DNA of 64,000 nucleotides from Nymphaea colorata (taxonomy: Eukaryota; Streptophyta; Magnoliopsida; Nymphaeales; Nymphaeaceae). Positions 1 through 10,875 of this stretch are shown piece by piece (the stretch's first letter is position 1; each line of letters begins with the position of its first letter). The stretch spans positions 16,552,370 through 16,616,369 of the forward strand of contig NC_045140.1 in assembly GCF_008831285.2 (NCBI RefSeq), in the 5' to 3' direction. The notes under the pieces are model-generated. The model saw only the letters and a program-made list of their open reading frames with translations. It did not search any database and was not told where the DNA came from. The translations under genes and the position numbers were made by a program.

Positions 1-1689
1 TATTTCCAAAAAAAAAGATTCCTAATCTTCTTGTTTTTTATGGTGATACTAAGGCAGGTTGGTAAAATTTTCTCTGGATCTTCATCTTGGCAGCACTAAA
101 AGTTTCAATCCGTTGGGTAAAATGAAAAGACAACCCCTTTGTTGGTCTATTTAGTTTAATAGTCATGCTTTGTGGGGGTCGTCTGCACATGACTTATGAT
201 TTTAATTTAATCGCTTTCCTTTAGTTAGAAAATATAGGTTTTTAACATAGTTAGTATGCATAGGATTCACTTGCATGTTGTTCTCGGCTCACTTGTCTAA
301 CTTTTTCTTGAATTTGCACTGGTGGGGAGCGAATACACAGGTAAGTTTTAGACGAACATGTTTTGATTTTTCCAATAAGTACTTTACATTTGTTTTTCTT
401 GTTATTTGTGTTATTCTGCCCTTTGTGCTTGAGCGTTGCATGTTCATCTTGGTTGCAAACTTAATAGAGTATAAATATTTTATGTTTTGATTTTCTTTCT
501 TGTGAAAAAAAAATGATTTTGTGAACATGTTCTACTTTTGTATAGAAACTATGCTAAATTGAAAAACCCGAAATAAATACCCAAATTGTTCAAAAAAATT
601 TGAATTTTGGTTTTCTGATATCCTCTTTTTCTGTAGAGGTAAAAAGCACTTAGTTTTGGTATAAACTCTTTACAATATAATGTTTTTTATTAACCTGGGT
701 ATGTGAACCTATCAGAACTGGAAAAGTCTGCCCCTGTTTTAGGTAGAACATTTTTTTACTTTCGTTTTATGAATTAAAGTCTGAATGTGGGTCTGATTTT
801 TGGTATGATATTTCTCTACTATCTCTGATGTCATCCCACAAAATTTAGGACTTTTTGAGCTTTTAGTGGTTTTGACAGATTTCTATACTGTTCCTCGTTT
901 CTGTTTCTTGGGAACTATGATTCTGAAAACCAGAATTTTCTGCTCCATTCTCAGATTATTAATGCCCTGTAGAAAAGATATTATCAATTGTACCTTTTTT
1001 TAGTGTTTTTTCAATCTTTCTAGTTCCTATTTCTGATTTTTCTTTAACTTTTAGGCCTTTGTATATCTAACAAATAGAGTAAAATTCTGAACCTGTTTAC
1101 AGGTTAAAGAATTTCCACTTAGGGAGATGAAGGCTCCTTAGGACATGTATGGTGTTTTTGTTTTGATGTCTGCGTATTGTTTTTGTGTATTAATGCTAAG
1201 AGGATTGTCTCTTATCAAGTTTTGTTTGTGCTATCTAGAGGTGTGGCCTCTGGTTTAGTATGCCCTTTAGCTGTATTTTAGATATGAAAACCACAATTTG
1301 AGTCGTATATTTAGGACCTTTGTAAGTATATGCACGAGTGAAGAAATCCTTGCGAGCCTCTTGTTGCATTTGATCTTAGACCTGAGCTTGTGATTAAAAT
1401 CATCTTAATCCATTAAAGCCAATCCAACTTAGTCCTGGAAATGGTCTTTTAGCTATGTAGGAAAATGAGCTATGGAAGTAGCAATTTTCCTTTATTAATA
1501 AATGATCCATCATCCAACCCTCTTCAAAGAATACCTTACAATAAGAGAATTTGTGGAAGTTTGCTTGCCACAAGGTTATATTTTTATGAGAAAGTTCAAG
1601 ATGAACTTGTCCCCTGTGTTGTTATCCTTTTGCAAAATCAGAATTTCACAAAGTTCTCATGTGATCGGGACACAGTACTAGTTAAATTT

Positions 1690-3360
1690 TGGTGGACAGT
1701 CTTACATCCAGAGTCTAACAAAGTCCAATCCCATAGTTGTCGTTAACATTTACCATTTGATTTTACAAAAGCCAACACATAGGACTGTTTGTCTTGGGCT
1801 TTGTTCGGGAAAAGAAAAGTGCTTAACCCAAACCTTTTGCAAAACTTTCAATTAGTTGCTGACCCAACACTTATGAGAACTCGTCACCCTTAAACCAATC
1901 GTGCATGTAAAATATCCTATTTCTAGGATAGAGTTGGTGAAGTTCATTCCTCTACCCAGCCAAACCATCTTGTTTTGCATTCACTCATCTCTTTAGGTTT
2001 TATTGTTTTTGCCTCCTAATGATATACCATTTGATGTCAAGGACTTTTGGATAAAATTTTTAATTTTTTGTTTACAAACATTTTAAAAATGTTTTCTCAC
2101 ACAATGATATGTCTTTTCTTTACTTTTGGTATCTCACCATGTAGCGGGAGAAAATTTCAATTTTTTGTTTGTCAATCAATGGAAGAGGGAAGCTGAAAAA
2201 ATCTTAGATATGAACAGTGAGGAAAAATCCTATGAAGCTAAGAAAGTCAAGACTAGGAAATGTATTGACTTTGGTGTTCAAGCATTTGCAAGGATTTAGC
2301 ATGAAAATATCCTGAGAGAGAAGCCACAATGCTCTATAAGATCTTGACAGGTAAAAAAATGAGAGTTGAGGGATGGGCTCGGGGCTTGTGTAGTCGTTCC
2401 TCTGAGTCAGTAATCGAGAGTACCGGGTAGGCATAAAGTTGATTTATGTCTATTTCGCGAAGATAAATGACTTATGAACCTTTGGATCGTCGAAAACTCG
2501 TAAGGTGAAGCGGGTTGGACACGTGACAAAGCTATGCATAACCACCAAAGCGGTGGAGCTTCGTAGTAGCCTTTGAGGTGGTGAGGTGTTCCCTCAAAGG
2601 TGAAGGTCGGCCTGAAAAGAAAAAAAATCAAATGAAAAAAAAGGCAAAAAGCCGAATGCCAAAGAAAGAAAAAAGAAAAAAAGGAAAAAAAAAGCAAAAA
2701 ATGCTTGCCAAGAGATGAAAGACACGAAGGCTAAACTCTCAGGAATTGAATGCGACTATCTTTCGCGGCTGTTTGGTTCTGGGGTCAATATCAGCTCCTT
2801 TTTTTGATTATCTAGGATGTCGAGGATGATTCCTTTGTGTTCATATTTTGGAAATTGAAAGACATCCTCTTTTATGATTTGACAACATTGATGCGAAATG
2901 AAGCCTGATGCTTGTATGGTACTATGGGTAAATTAAGGTCATATTATTTGTACAACACGAGCACACAAGCGTATGAGTTAAGTTGATCATTTTTGAACTA
3001 TTTCAGTGTAAAAACTTGACATCTCTTGTTATGTTTTTAGGCTTTGTAAGCATAGGAGGAACTAACCAATCCCCCTTTGGTCTTGAAAGATGTTTGCCCA
3101 TTTCATTACCAAAATACTAGTCCATTCATAGAATAGATGAAACCCCTCAAACATAGTATGCTCATATTGAGTGTGAATTCCATCGTTTCCTCTGTCTCAA
3201 AATAGGACGAACCATTTGGGATAGAAGATTAAACCTGGCGCGTTATCTCATCGAGTATCTTCAACCTGCATAACCCCCGACTTGGGGTATTTCTTTCGAA
3301 AAGCACCAGTTGATTATGAATGGTGGCATTTTAAAAAAATTCTGTCGAAATTGCATTTCT
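1690..3360. repeat. Dispersed repeat family member 1 (non-coding)
   Basis: This stretch recurs inside copy B (about 12,527-14,200). It recurs in diverged form at 48,640-50,110, in part at 46,463-46,660, and more distantly at 18,770-19,960. Landmarks in order are a 'gatatgaacagtgagg' segment, a 'ggctcggggcttgtgtag' segment, an A-rich 'aaagaaaaaagaaaaaaagg' stretch near 2,640-2,700, and 'aaaacttgacatctcttg' near 3,010. No reverse transcriptase, integrase or transposase motif is visible. It may be an LTR or an internal remnant of a Gypsy-like element, but that is a guess. Reading frames over it are short and not conserved in the diverged members. Confidence 0.75.
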
Positions 3361-3934
3361 TTATATGTTTTGGTGAAATATGTGCATAATTTGAAATTTT
3401 GCAGAACATAACATCGTTTTTTGATTTTACAAAATTTTTTACACAAAAATTTACCAAGTGAGTGCGAATTAGAGGAATCCATGCAGAGAAGGCAAAAGAA
3501 TGCAAGCTCTGTTGCATGGACACTTCTGAAAACATGAACTGTCAGTGTTGGATGGCCCGACACCTACATACATGACGCCTACGCACATTGACAGTCCTTT
3601 GGCCTTTCATTTTTGAAACATGAAGTGTCCAATATGCATGCCCACTATCTTTTTTTCTTTTCTCCATCTTCTCTCTTTGTTTCTGTTATCCCTCCCTTTT
3701 TCCCTCCTATCCCTCCTCCTTTTTCAATCGAGTCATGCAAAGGACAATCCTTTTTCCAAAGGGCCACCAGGGTTTCCCTTTTGAATGAAAACCCTGGTCA
3801 TCCTAGAAAAGGGACGACATCCAGGTCTTCCTTTTGAAAGAGGTGACCAGGTTTAAAAATGACACAAGGGCTAAGGTGTACTTACAATGTTTTTTAAAAA
3901 ATTATACAACAGTTAATTAATTGTGTGTTGTGTG

Positions 3935-3937
<3 letters not shown>

Positions 3938-3967
<30 letters not shown>

Positions 3968-3992
3968 TGTGTGTTGTGTGTATGTGTGTGTG

Positions 3993-4025
<33 letters not shown>

Positions 4026-4026
4026 T
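3938..4026. repeat. Compound TA/TG microsatellite
   Basis: Runs of (TA)n are interrupted by TGTG blocks. The matching microsatellite in copy B (about 14,772-14,860) has different TA run lengths, so this is one of the fastest-changing points between the two copies. The tyrosine/isoleucine-rich frame across it is an artefact of the repeat. Confidence 0.95.
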
Positions 4027-4935
4027 TAGACACACACATAGGCTCAAACGGCTCTATTTACAGCTGCCCATCATGCCTTTCTTTTACATGACTTGTACTA
4101 TAAATAAGGGACAGGTTGTCCCACCGTCCCACTTAATGTGGGCTTCTCTGAAACCTTTTTTTGGTTCATCAATACGCATTTCTTTTGTCTTTCACATCCT
4201 GCCTTCACATTTCTTGATCGTAGTGTTGTTTTGTTTTGATTTTTCTTAATTTTATACCATGAAGATTTACAAAAAAAAAAAAAAACTTCTTAGATGGGCA
4301 GATGCATAATTTATGCATATTGATATCCTTTGTTGCTTGTTTTGGCATATTTTAGTTTAAGGTAGTGATGGATGTGAAGCGAGGCTGTATTTGTATAGAC
4401 TAAATGGTATTTGTTTATAGAACTTGCTATCTTGTGAAGCACACCACATCTCTTTGGTCTTAATGTAATTCCTTTGCACTTGGCCTAGTGATAACAATAC
4501 TCACACATAGAGAAATAAGTTTGCATGTCGTCTTATCTATGGGGTGTGTGTGTGTGTGTTTCTTTTTTCTCTCTCTCTTTTTTTTTTGTGTGGATACCCA
4601 TTACAATATATTGCAGATGTGCTTACTTATTGTATGTGTTTCCAGTCTCATGTTTTGGATTTTAAAATAAGTTTTAATAGGTGGGACATATTTAAAATTC
4701 TTTGCAGGTTATATGCATAAGTTTATTTGAGGGAATTGTCTGCCATTTCCAGGATCTGATGTGTTAGTGATGTATTGTTGTAATTCATATTCCTCACTTA
4801 TTGTCTTTGGGAAACTTTACCTGTCGTTTTACGTGGACCTATCATTTTAGATGCTAAACTATTACCACAACTGCTTTCGTTAACCATAAATCAAAAGAGA
4901 AAATAATGTTCGTGTAAAATTCACCTCTATTTTAG

Positions 4936-5021
4936 ATGCCACTGAGTACATTGATCCTGAGAAATGGTTTTTGTACGCACAAGGGAAGATTATAGCAAAT
5001 GAAATTCTCTGTGATCAGTAA
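4936..5021 (+). CDS. Possible terminal exon of an unrecognised gene (copy A)
   Basis: After a pyrimidine-rich acceptor (ctctattttag), an open stretch in one phase reads DATEYIDPEKWF...QGKIIANE and ends at TAA. The same stretch is kept in copy B with Thr changed to Ala. The composition is more protein-like than the flanking AT-rich DNA, and it starts exactly at a good AG acceptor, so I list it as a candidate last exon. I do not recognise the family. No upstream partner exon could be assigned with confidence. It could also be a chance frame preserved only by the recent duplication. Confidence 0.3.
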
Positions 5022-6786
5022 TGTATATATGGTATTTTGGGATGGAGTCAGCCATTTGTGGTAAATATAACATTTTATTGATTTCGTTTTATTGGTTGGT
5101 TATAAAAATTATTCAGATTTATATGTGATCTTTGTTTGTATTTTTTCTCCTTCTATGGTTGTTTTGTTATTGTAACCATTTTTAGAAACTTTTTTATCAG
5201 TAATGCGATTGGTTTTCAGTTATCTGTGCTCATGAGAATGGAGGTTATGGTTGTAAGTTGCGGCTTTTGCTTATTCAGTATGAATAACTGATGTGCCGGC
5301 AGCACCCATTTTCTATGGAGTGCTAGTCAACATATGTGCTGGAATGCATGTGAACCTTAGGAGTTATGGTATGATCAATATCTCTTATTGCTTGCTGCTG
5401 GTATTGCCCTCCATAGTTAAAACATGAAGGATAGTAGAATGTCAATTTTACATTTATTGAGGAGAATGGGTCTTGTTTTGCACATATATGATTGTGTCCT
5501 CTTTCACCATTATGCTGTGCATGTATCCGAAAGATCAGAATTTATATGAAATTTCTTTCACTAATGCTCACTTGTGTGGTCTTGTTTTGCACACCTTGAT
5601 TGTGTCCTCTTTCAGCACTATGCTGAGCATGCATGTGATATGAAAATTCTTTGACTTTTATAGTTGTGATAATACTCACTTGTGTGGTTTCCTAGGACTT
5701 AATGGACATGTATGTGCTTGTCTTGTGACTATTGCTTTTTTGCTGCTTTTGACTAATAATTTTCATCTTACTGTACGTCTTTCCCTTTTTGTTCATTTAA
5801 TTTGAATTAAAGGCATGATAGGGCTATAAGTCAAGTATTTGATACCACATAAGAGTCTATACATAAACACACCATATGTGATAAACTAATTAATAGGTAT
5901 TTGATGCCAAATAGAAGTCTATATACCAAGCCTTTACCCTATTAAGAAAACATAACAAAAATCTTCAACACTTCAAGACAGAAAAAAAAAGAAGCAACTT
6001 AATCAAATAAGGGTGGGGATTCCTCGATGCAAACTGCTGGGAAAAGGCGCTCCCAAGAACAAAAAATATAAAGCAAAGAAAGCTGGATGAGAGAACTATA
6101 ATGTAGTTGCAAGAGGATGACTGGAAATGAAGGGGAAAATGGAATCAAGAAGGAAATATGCCTGTTGGTTGGGAGGGAGAAAGAGAAAATGATTGAATTG
6201 AACACCTACAATTTTGTTCTATTATGGTCTTTTGAAGGCAAACCAGTCAATTAGATGGCTAATTGGAAGCTAGTCCCTGACTTAAGGGTCAGGCTGATTG
6301 TTGCATGAATACTAGTTGATATATGAATACAACCCACTAGTGAAGATTTGACTGCAAAGATGTGGATGTGCAAACATAATCATAAGAGAAGCTCAATGGG
6401 CTTCAATGGATTATCATTGTTCACATTTGCCTTCTAAAGCATGATATACGCAGATAATGTACATGAGTAATGCATAAGTACAATAAACGGATATGAACCA
6501 CAACCAATAGAAACTGGTCATTTTCCCAAACAAGAGTTACATGTCCTCTGCTTTTGGTTTCACATTATCTCTTGCCTTTAATTTCTCCTCCTCTAACCAC
6601 TTGAGATTTGTCTCCAATCTTCTGGATTACAATATACACTTTCCCTATCAAGTGACATACAAGGTTTGAAAGTAGACAAAGCTTTATCAACACACTTCAG
6701 GCACACAAATACTTGCTCATGCATGCACACACGCACACGGGTGCACACATATTGTTATGTGAAATTAACATGAAGATCACTGTCAT

Positions 6787-6854
6787 GCTAGATAAAGGAG
6801 CAAGCCGACATCTTTGTGCTGTGTCCTGGTTAACAACAAAATTCAAGAATTTAT
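6787..6854 (+). pseudogene. Possible Copia protease remnant
   Basis: One frame reads MLDKGASRHLC, resembling the Copia aspartic protease signature (D-S-G-A-S-R-H). The frame is soon closed by a stop after TKFKNL. Ser of the D-S-G triad is replaced by Lys, so it would be inactive. No gag, integrase or reverse transcriptase frame was found next to it. The piece lies in the copy A-specific segment. It could be coincidence, given its short length. Confidence 0.3.
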
Positions 6855-7782
6855 AGTGTGGGAAATTGCATGTTTGGATGTGTATAGATTAAAACTTAAA
6901 AAGGCCTGTTGTCTAAGAAAACTGATAGGGCAACAGATGTTGCAACTGTTGGAAAGAGCGAATGTTATGTAGGTTTTAAATTTTCATGTATCATTGGCTT
7001 AAGTTTCATAATGTACGTAGTCAACAACTTTTAGAAACGTATCTGCAGAAGCCCCAGCTTGCTGTAATTGATGGTGCACTGTGTGAGGAGGATGTTGCTT
7101 TTTTACTGCAGTTATAGGTTCTTGTGTGCATTCCACAGAAAACAGTGGATTGAGCACATCCAAATATATGTGGCAGTGCGTTTGAGAGGGTGAAAATTGT
7201 TCGTACTAGTTCTGGGCGGGCCATTTCTCTTTGACTGGCTTCTTAATTCAGCAGCTACTGCTTGTAATTACGAGTCTCATGGAATCGCCAGTGCCTATGG
7301 TATTCTACACTAGTATTCATATTTTATATTTACTCATATTCTAAAAAGTGAAACGATGTGTGTGCATAGTTTGTATAATTACGACTCATTTACATTCTAA
7401 TTTCCAAGGTCACGTATGATGAATTAAGTTTTTGATCATTTATTTGTCTTAATCTAAACAAAAAAACTTAGCTTACCAAAGTTGCCTGCCGGGCAGTTGA
7501 GTTGCCCCAATGACTTTGGTGGAGCCAACAGACTTCTCAGAAAGGCAGCTACTTTTCACAAGGAAAGTGCAAATTTTATTTTCAAATTTTGTTTTCAATG
7601 CCCTCATGATTTCGCTTCTTCGTTAGCATTATATTGATTATTGAAAAGTGTATAAGTTTTCAAGAAAGTGCCATTACTTGTAACTTTTTTTTGTTGTTCA
7701 ACGTTCATGCACTTATGTGGTATGCTTAATATGATCCTGAGGTTTTCTTCATCTGCTTTACTGTTTATATCAGTCCTTCAGA

Positions 7783-7892
7783 GTCCTGGTGGACTATTTC
7801 AAGGAGTTCTGTATGGTACTCAGAGTCTGCTTGGCAACACCATTTATGCAATCAGTAATGCTACAACACAGTTCAGCAGTGCTGCCTGCAAG
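7783..7892 (+). pseudogene. VPS13-like exon (C-terminal region), part 1
   Basis: The exon reads LQSPGGLFQGVLYGTQ followed by SLLGNTIYAISNATTQFS and ends CK at a consensus donor (AAG|gtaggt). This is the conserved C-terminal adaptor region of plant VPS13/SHRUBBERY-type bridge-like lipid-transfer proteins, which act at membrane contact sites. The acceptor is probably one of the two closely spaced CAG triplets at 7,771-7,782. A second exon follows after a short intron and a third lies about 10 kb downstream. I found no further VPS13 exons upstream or downstream in the window, although the full gene encodes several thousand residues. It is therefore a fragment, or one end of a disrupted gene. Family identification is strong; function is doubtful. 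Confidence 0.8.
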
Positions 7893-7976
7893 GTAGGTTT
7901 GTGGTCTGCTATGAAGATGATCTTTAACCGTTAAAACTTTCACACTTGCTTACTAAAATAAGTTGTTCTCTGCACA

Positions 7977-8060
7977 AGGTGTTGTTGCGTTTGCATGTGA
8001 TGAGCAATTTGTTGGGGAGATGGAAAGGTGGCAAGCTATGTCACATGAGTACTCCTGTTA
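7977..8060 (+). pseudogene. VPS13-like exon part 2, damaged acceptor and premature stop
   Basis: The segment continues the same domain: GVVAFACDEQFVGEMERWQ, then AMSHEYSC and TAA at 8,058-8,060. Family members read on from a similar SHSKG-type segment into the next block, LTGLL. Here that linking segment is absent and unrelated sequence follows the stop. The 5' edge is also broken. To stay in frame after the previous exon (AAG) it must begin at GGT, but the bases before that are 'tgcacaa', with no AG. The nearest AG shifts the frame by one base. Both lesions suggest a non-functional copy. Confidence 0.72.
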
Positions 8061-8079
8061 AGGAGGAGTACCGAACGAT

Positions 8080-8420
8080 ACCGGTATGGTACCAGTACGG
8101 CCCTGGGTGCGGCTGTGGTGCGGTCCACAGCACCGAGTATGGTCAACATACCCGTGATCAATTTCGTCCATTTTCTGAATCGGTCAACTTTGACCTGAGT
8201 CCAAAGTTGTTCAGTTTTTTATTTTAACTTTTTAAGTTTTTAACGTTTTAAACATCATCTAACTTATCACGTTAAAATGCTCGAAAACCCTAAACCCCTG
8301 CGACGACTTCCTTGGATGCATTTCACTCACGACTTGGGTGGACGAACGGCGGCGATCGGCGAGGGCAGACGGCGACGGCAGACTGCGACCGGCGATGGCA
8401 GACTGTGAACAAAGATGGTA
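8080..8420. other. Unclassified GC-richer insert-like segment
   Basis: Immediately after the broken VPS13 exon the composition changes to GC-rich sequence. It has short internal repetitions of 'ggcagac' and 'ggcgac' near 8,350-8,405, and 'ggtaccagtacgg'-type self-complementary pieces near 8,080-8,100. Its position exactly where the exon should continue suggests an insertion, but no terminal repeats or target duplication could be defined by eye. No gene is visible. Confidence 0.35.
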
Positions 8421-8676
8421 TTTGCTTCCGTTTGCATGATTTTTTCTATTTTCAGGACAGCAAGTAGGTGTGTGACCATCCTATAATGACCACTCTACCC
8501 CTTATCAACTACAAAGAAAAGTGCAAAAGCAAAAAACAAGTAAAAAATTGTAAGTATGGCTACCATTGATTTGCATGCTTTTAAAAAACAAAAAACATTG
8601 CAAATTTACATGTTGTGTTTAAAAAGCAGTGAAAGGGACAAAACCTTTTGCTCCAACTCTCTCTCTCTCTCTTGGG

Positions 8677-9140
8677 TGATGAATGATGATGAACTTGCTC
8701 TTGGCTTTTTTCCTAGTTGATACTCTCTTGCCCCAAAACTTTCTCTCTCTTCATCTCTTTCTCTCTCTCTGTCTCTTGCACACTTTTGCTCACTTACCTG
8801 AACAGATGCAGGGAAAAATGATTGCCTTTTTTTAAAGTTTAAACGTTTTAAAAGCTTTACAGTTTGAATAAGGTCTTGCCCAGGTACCATCCAAGCTGTA
8901 CCTGGTTGTTATGGTGTACCCACGTAACAACACAGGTATCTGGCCATTATTGCTTACTGTTGTGACTTAGAATGTAATGTAAAAATTTGGAAAGTTAATT
9001 TTTAAAAAATAGAAAAAAGGAAAATCCAGAATATAGAATTACTAAAGTAATCAAGATAAAGCTTGTGACTATAAGCATAAACAAAGTTTGAAAATTAACA
9101 ATCATTAGTTTTTGCATCTGGCCTCTATTAGTTTAACTTA
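8677..9140. repeat. Dispersed repeat R2, first copy
   Basis: The segment running through 'gatgcagggaaaaatga' and 'cctggttgttatgg' to 'gaatgtaatgt' occurs three times in the window: here, at about 16,954-17,442 (in copy B) and, diverged, at about 21,960-22,270. A CT-rich run at 8,660-8,775 forms its left side. No coding capacity was recognised. The third copy lies outside the tandem duplication, so R2 is an independent repeat and not only a by-product of the A/B duplication. Confidence 0.8.
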
Positions 9141-9142
9141 AA

Positions 9143-9234
9143 AACGCCTCTCCTACTCAGTTCGCTAAACCGAGACGCCTTTCCTGCCCACTCATAAAAC
9201 TGAGACACCGCCCCAACTCGGTTTGTAAAACTGG
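9143..9234. repeat. Three imperfect tandem units of about 31 bp
   Basis: Three successive segments each begin with an ac(g/a)cc-type start and end near 'aaaactgag' or 'aaaccgag'. They start exactly where homology between copies A and B stops. No function can be assigned. Confidence 0.55.
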
Positions 9235-9239
9235 GAATG

Positions 9240-10500
9240 TTGGTCATTTTTACTTTTTAGCTTTGACCGTTAACATTTTATAATTTAAAAGCACATCTAG
9301 ATTGAGGAAGATTAGATTAAAATATGTTCCCTAACAAACTACTATAGAGATCACACCTATAAGATCGAATTGCACCTATAAAAGTTTTATATAGTTTTTT
9401 ACAAACTTTACAAATCTTTTAAATTTGTAAATATTGTTTTGGACTCATAAAATTTGTAAGCATTCAAGTTTTTTGAATTTTTCAAATCTTACATGTTCTT
9501 GGGCATGATGGGACTGTTGCCTTTTTTTTTTTAGAGTTGCTAATGGTTTTGGATGGTTTGTTTTCAGTTTCTAAAAGTTCACATTTCTTATGTCTTCAAA
9601 GCAGTAAAACAGTAAGGCAAAGACACTTGGCATGTAGATCTAATAAAGATAGAGTACTACCAAAATCTGGAGTTATCATAGTGGGAAAAATGGAAACGAC
9701 ATCACATCTATGTAACCCAAATGAAAAATATAGGAATTGCCATGCTAAATAAAATACCTCCAGTTTTTACTAGATAAACTATTGAATTATGTCCTCTCGT
9801 CTCGTATCTAGTATTTTATAAGCATCATCGTTATTATTTTAAAGAAGGCAATCAGGCCAAGGATCGGGCTGGCTCGGCCCAACACCCTAAACCCAAGCTT
9901 AAGCTCAGCTCAGTTAAAAAACATATGTTTTTAAATATAAAATAATTTATAAATATATATTTAAATACAAAATAATATAAAAAAAAATCATATCAAACCG
10001 AGTCCCACCGAACCAACCTGGGCTAGACTGAGCCCGTTATTGGGCCGGCCTGGTATGCATTTTTCTGGCCCAAACCTGCGCCCCATTGGGCTGGGCATGG
10101 GTGCCTGGCTGGATGCCTAGCCTTATGTGTAATCACTTGGTCTCGATGAGAGAAATCAGTGGATGAGAGAAATCAGTTCTTTCATTTACAATTGGTCAAA
10201 ACATCGTTTAAGGATAAATAAAAATAATTGTGTCACCAAAATTGGTAAATTGGTGATCCAGACTCAGATCAGGCTGTGATGAAGGAGCATTAGATTCAGA
10301 TCATCAATCTTTAAAGGGAGAGTAAGAAAACCCATGTTCTTCCCGTTTGTACGTGGTAGATAAATATTGATTCAGGTTCAGTTCCTCTATGTACAATAAA
10401 CAAAACTGGAATCTTGTTCTTAATTTGCCGTTGGACCTCTAACCCATTTTCATTAATTTTCAGTGAAAAAACAAATGAAAAGCGTGGTTAAATCGTTGCG
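9240..10500. other. Stretch without a recognisable gene
   Basis: AT-rich sequence with a GC-rich island at about 9,865-10,120 rich in 'ggctcggccc' and 'gggccggcc' words. These are of a kind often seen near the ends of plant DNA transposons. A somewhat similar GC-rich word set occurs at about 63,750-63,810. Inverted similarity between the two edges of the island is weak, so I do not define a transposon. Confidence 0.4.
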
Positions 10501-10512
10501 CTCACACTGATG

Positions 10513-10521
10513 TTATATATA
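10513..10521 (+). promoter_or_regulatory. Candidate TATA box
   Basis: TTATATATA lies about 100-150 bases upstream of a CT-rich leader and about 265 bases before the ATG at 10,786. In plants this arrangement (TATA, then a pyrimidine-rich 5' UTR) is common. The call depends on the first exon downstream being real. Confidence 0.4.
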
Positions 10522-10617
10522 CTTATGGGAGTCTTTTACTTTCTTTTTATGGTTTTTCCATTTAATTGATGAGTTAAATTTGGAAACCAAAAAAAAGCAT
10601 CGCAGCGGTAATCTCCT

Positions 10618-10788
10618 TTGATAAATACTTTCATCTCTTTCTTTTCTCATTTCAACGTCAATTTCTCTCTCACCTCTCGATCTTTCGAGGCCTCTCTCAT
10701 CTCTCGATTCTGCCGAGAGCTACAACTGTTTGGGGTGGCTCCGGCAAGCAACGACGCACCGGAGCATCGCCGACGACCACCCACCATG
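10618..10788 (+). CDS. Candidate 5' UTR plus one-codon first exon (ATG|GTAAGG)
   Basis: A pyrimidine-rich, GC-richer leader ends in ccaccATG (ATG at 10,786-10,788), which matches a plant initiation context. The next bases are gtaagg, a near-ideal splice donor. The exon would encode only the initiator methionine, a layout known for many small plant housekeeping genes. The intron would start with a CT microsatellite and lead into duplicated copy B. Partner exons are unproven; the nearest candidate is 15,773-15,858. What sits upstream of copy A is outside the window. Confidence 0.4.
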
Positions 10789-10798
10789 GTAAGGGGTT

Positions 10799-10802
<4 letters not shown>

Positions 10803-10839
<37 letters not shown>

Positions 10840-10840
10840 T
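10803..10840. repeat. CT microsatellite
   Basis: A (TC)n run lies just after the candidate splice donor at 10,789. Confidence 0.95.
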
Positions 10841-10847
10841 AAGCTAC

Positions 10848-10875
10848 AAACCCTCTGCTTCGAGGCAGAGGGTTT
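10848..10875. repeat. Short GC-rich inverted repeat at the A/B junction
   Basis: Arms AAACCCTCTGC and GCAGAGGGTTT flank TTCGAG. It is followed by a partial repeat of the same words (gaaaccagaggaaaccctct), and duplicated copy B begins about 30 bases later. Related palindromes cluster at 18,164-18,400. Confidence 0.8.

Larger units (their letters stand above)
69..9140. repeat. Copy A of a 10.8-kb-offset tandem duplication
   Basis: From the shared start 'tttctctggatcttc' at about 69, this stretch is repeated in the same orientation from about 10,906, at an offset of 10,834-10,837 bases. The visible differences are scattered substitutions and short indels, for example in the TA microsatellite near 3,940. 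Copy A holds a segment of about 2.6 kb (about 6,086-8,676) that copy B lacks, and that segment carries two VPS13 exons. Homology resumes at about 8,677 and ends near 9,140. Most of the unit is non-coding. It holds one member of a dispersed repeat family (about 1,690-3,360) and a possible terminal exon (4,936-5,021). The short reading frames inside are identical between copies simply because the copies are young. Confidence 0.93.

Noticed and set aside
275-490. 71-codon frame, identical in copy B (11,112-11,327)
   Set aside because: Identity only reflects the recent duplication. It is AT-rich, matches no family and overlaps a frame on the other strand.
1465-1746. 93-codon frame, identical in copy B (12,302-12,583)
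   Set aside because: No recognisable domain and no splice or promoter support. The diverged repeat members do not preserve it.
3923-4249. Tyr/Ile-rich frame
   Set aside because: Produced by the TA/TG microsatellite; run lengths differ in copy B.
9865-10120. Considered as a terminal-inverted-repeat transposon
   Set aside because: GC-rich edges are only weakly complementary and no target duplication was found.
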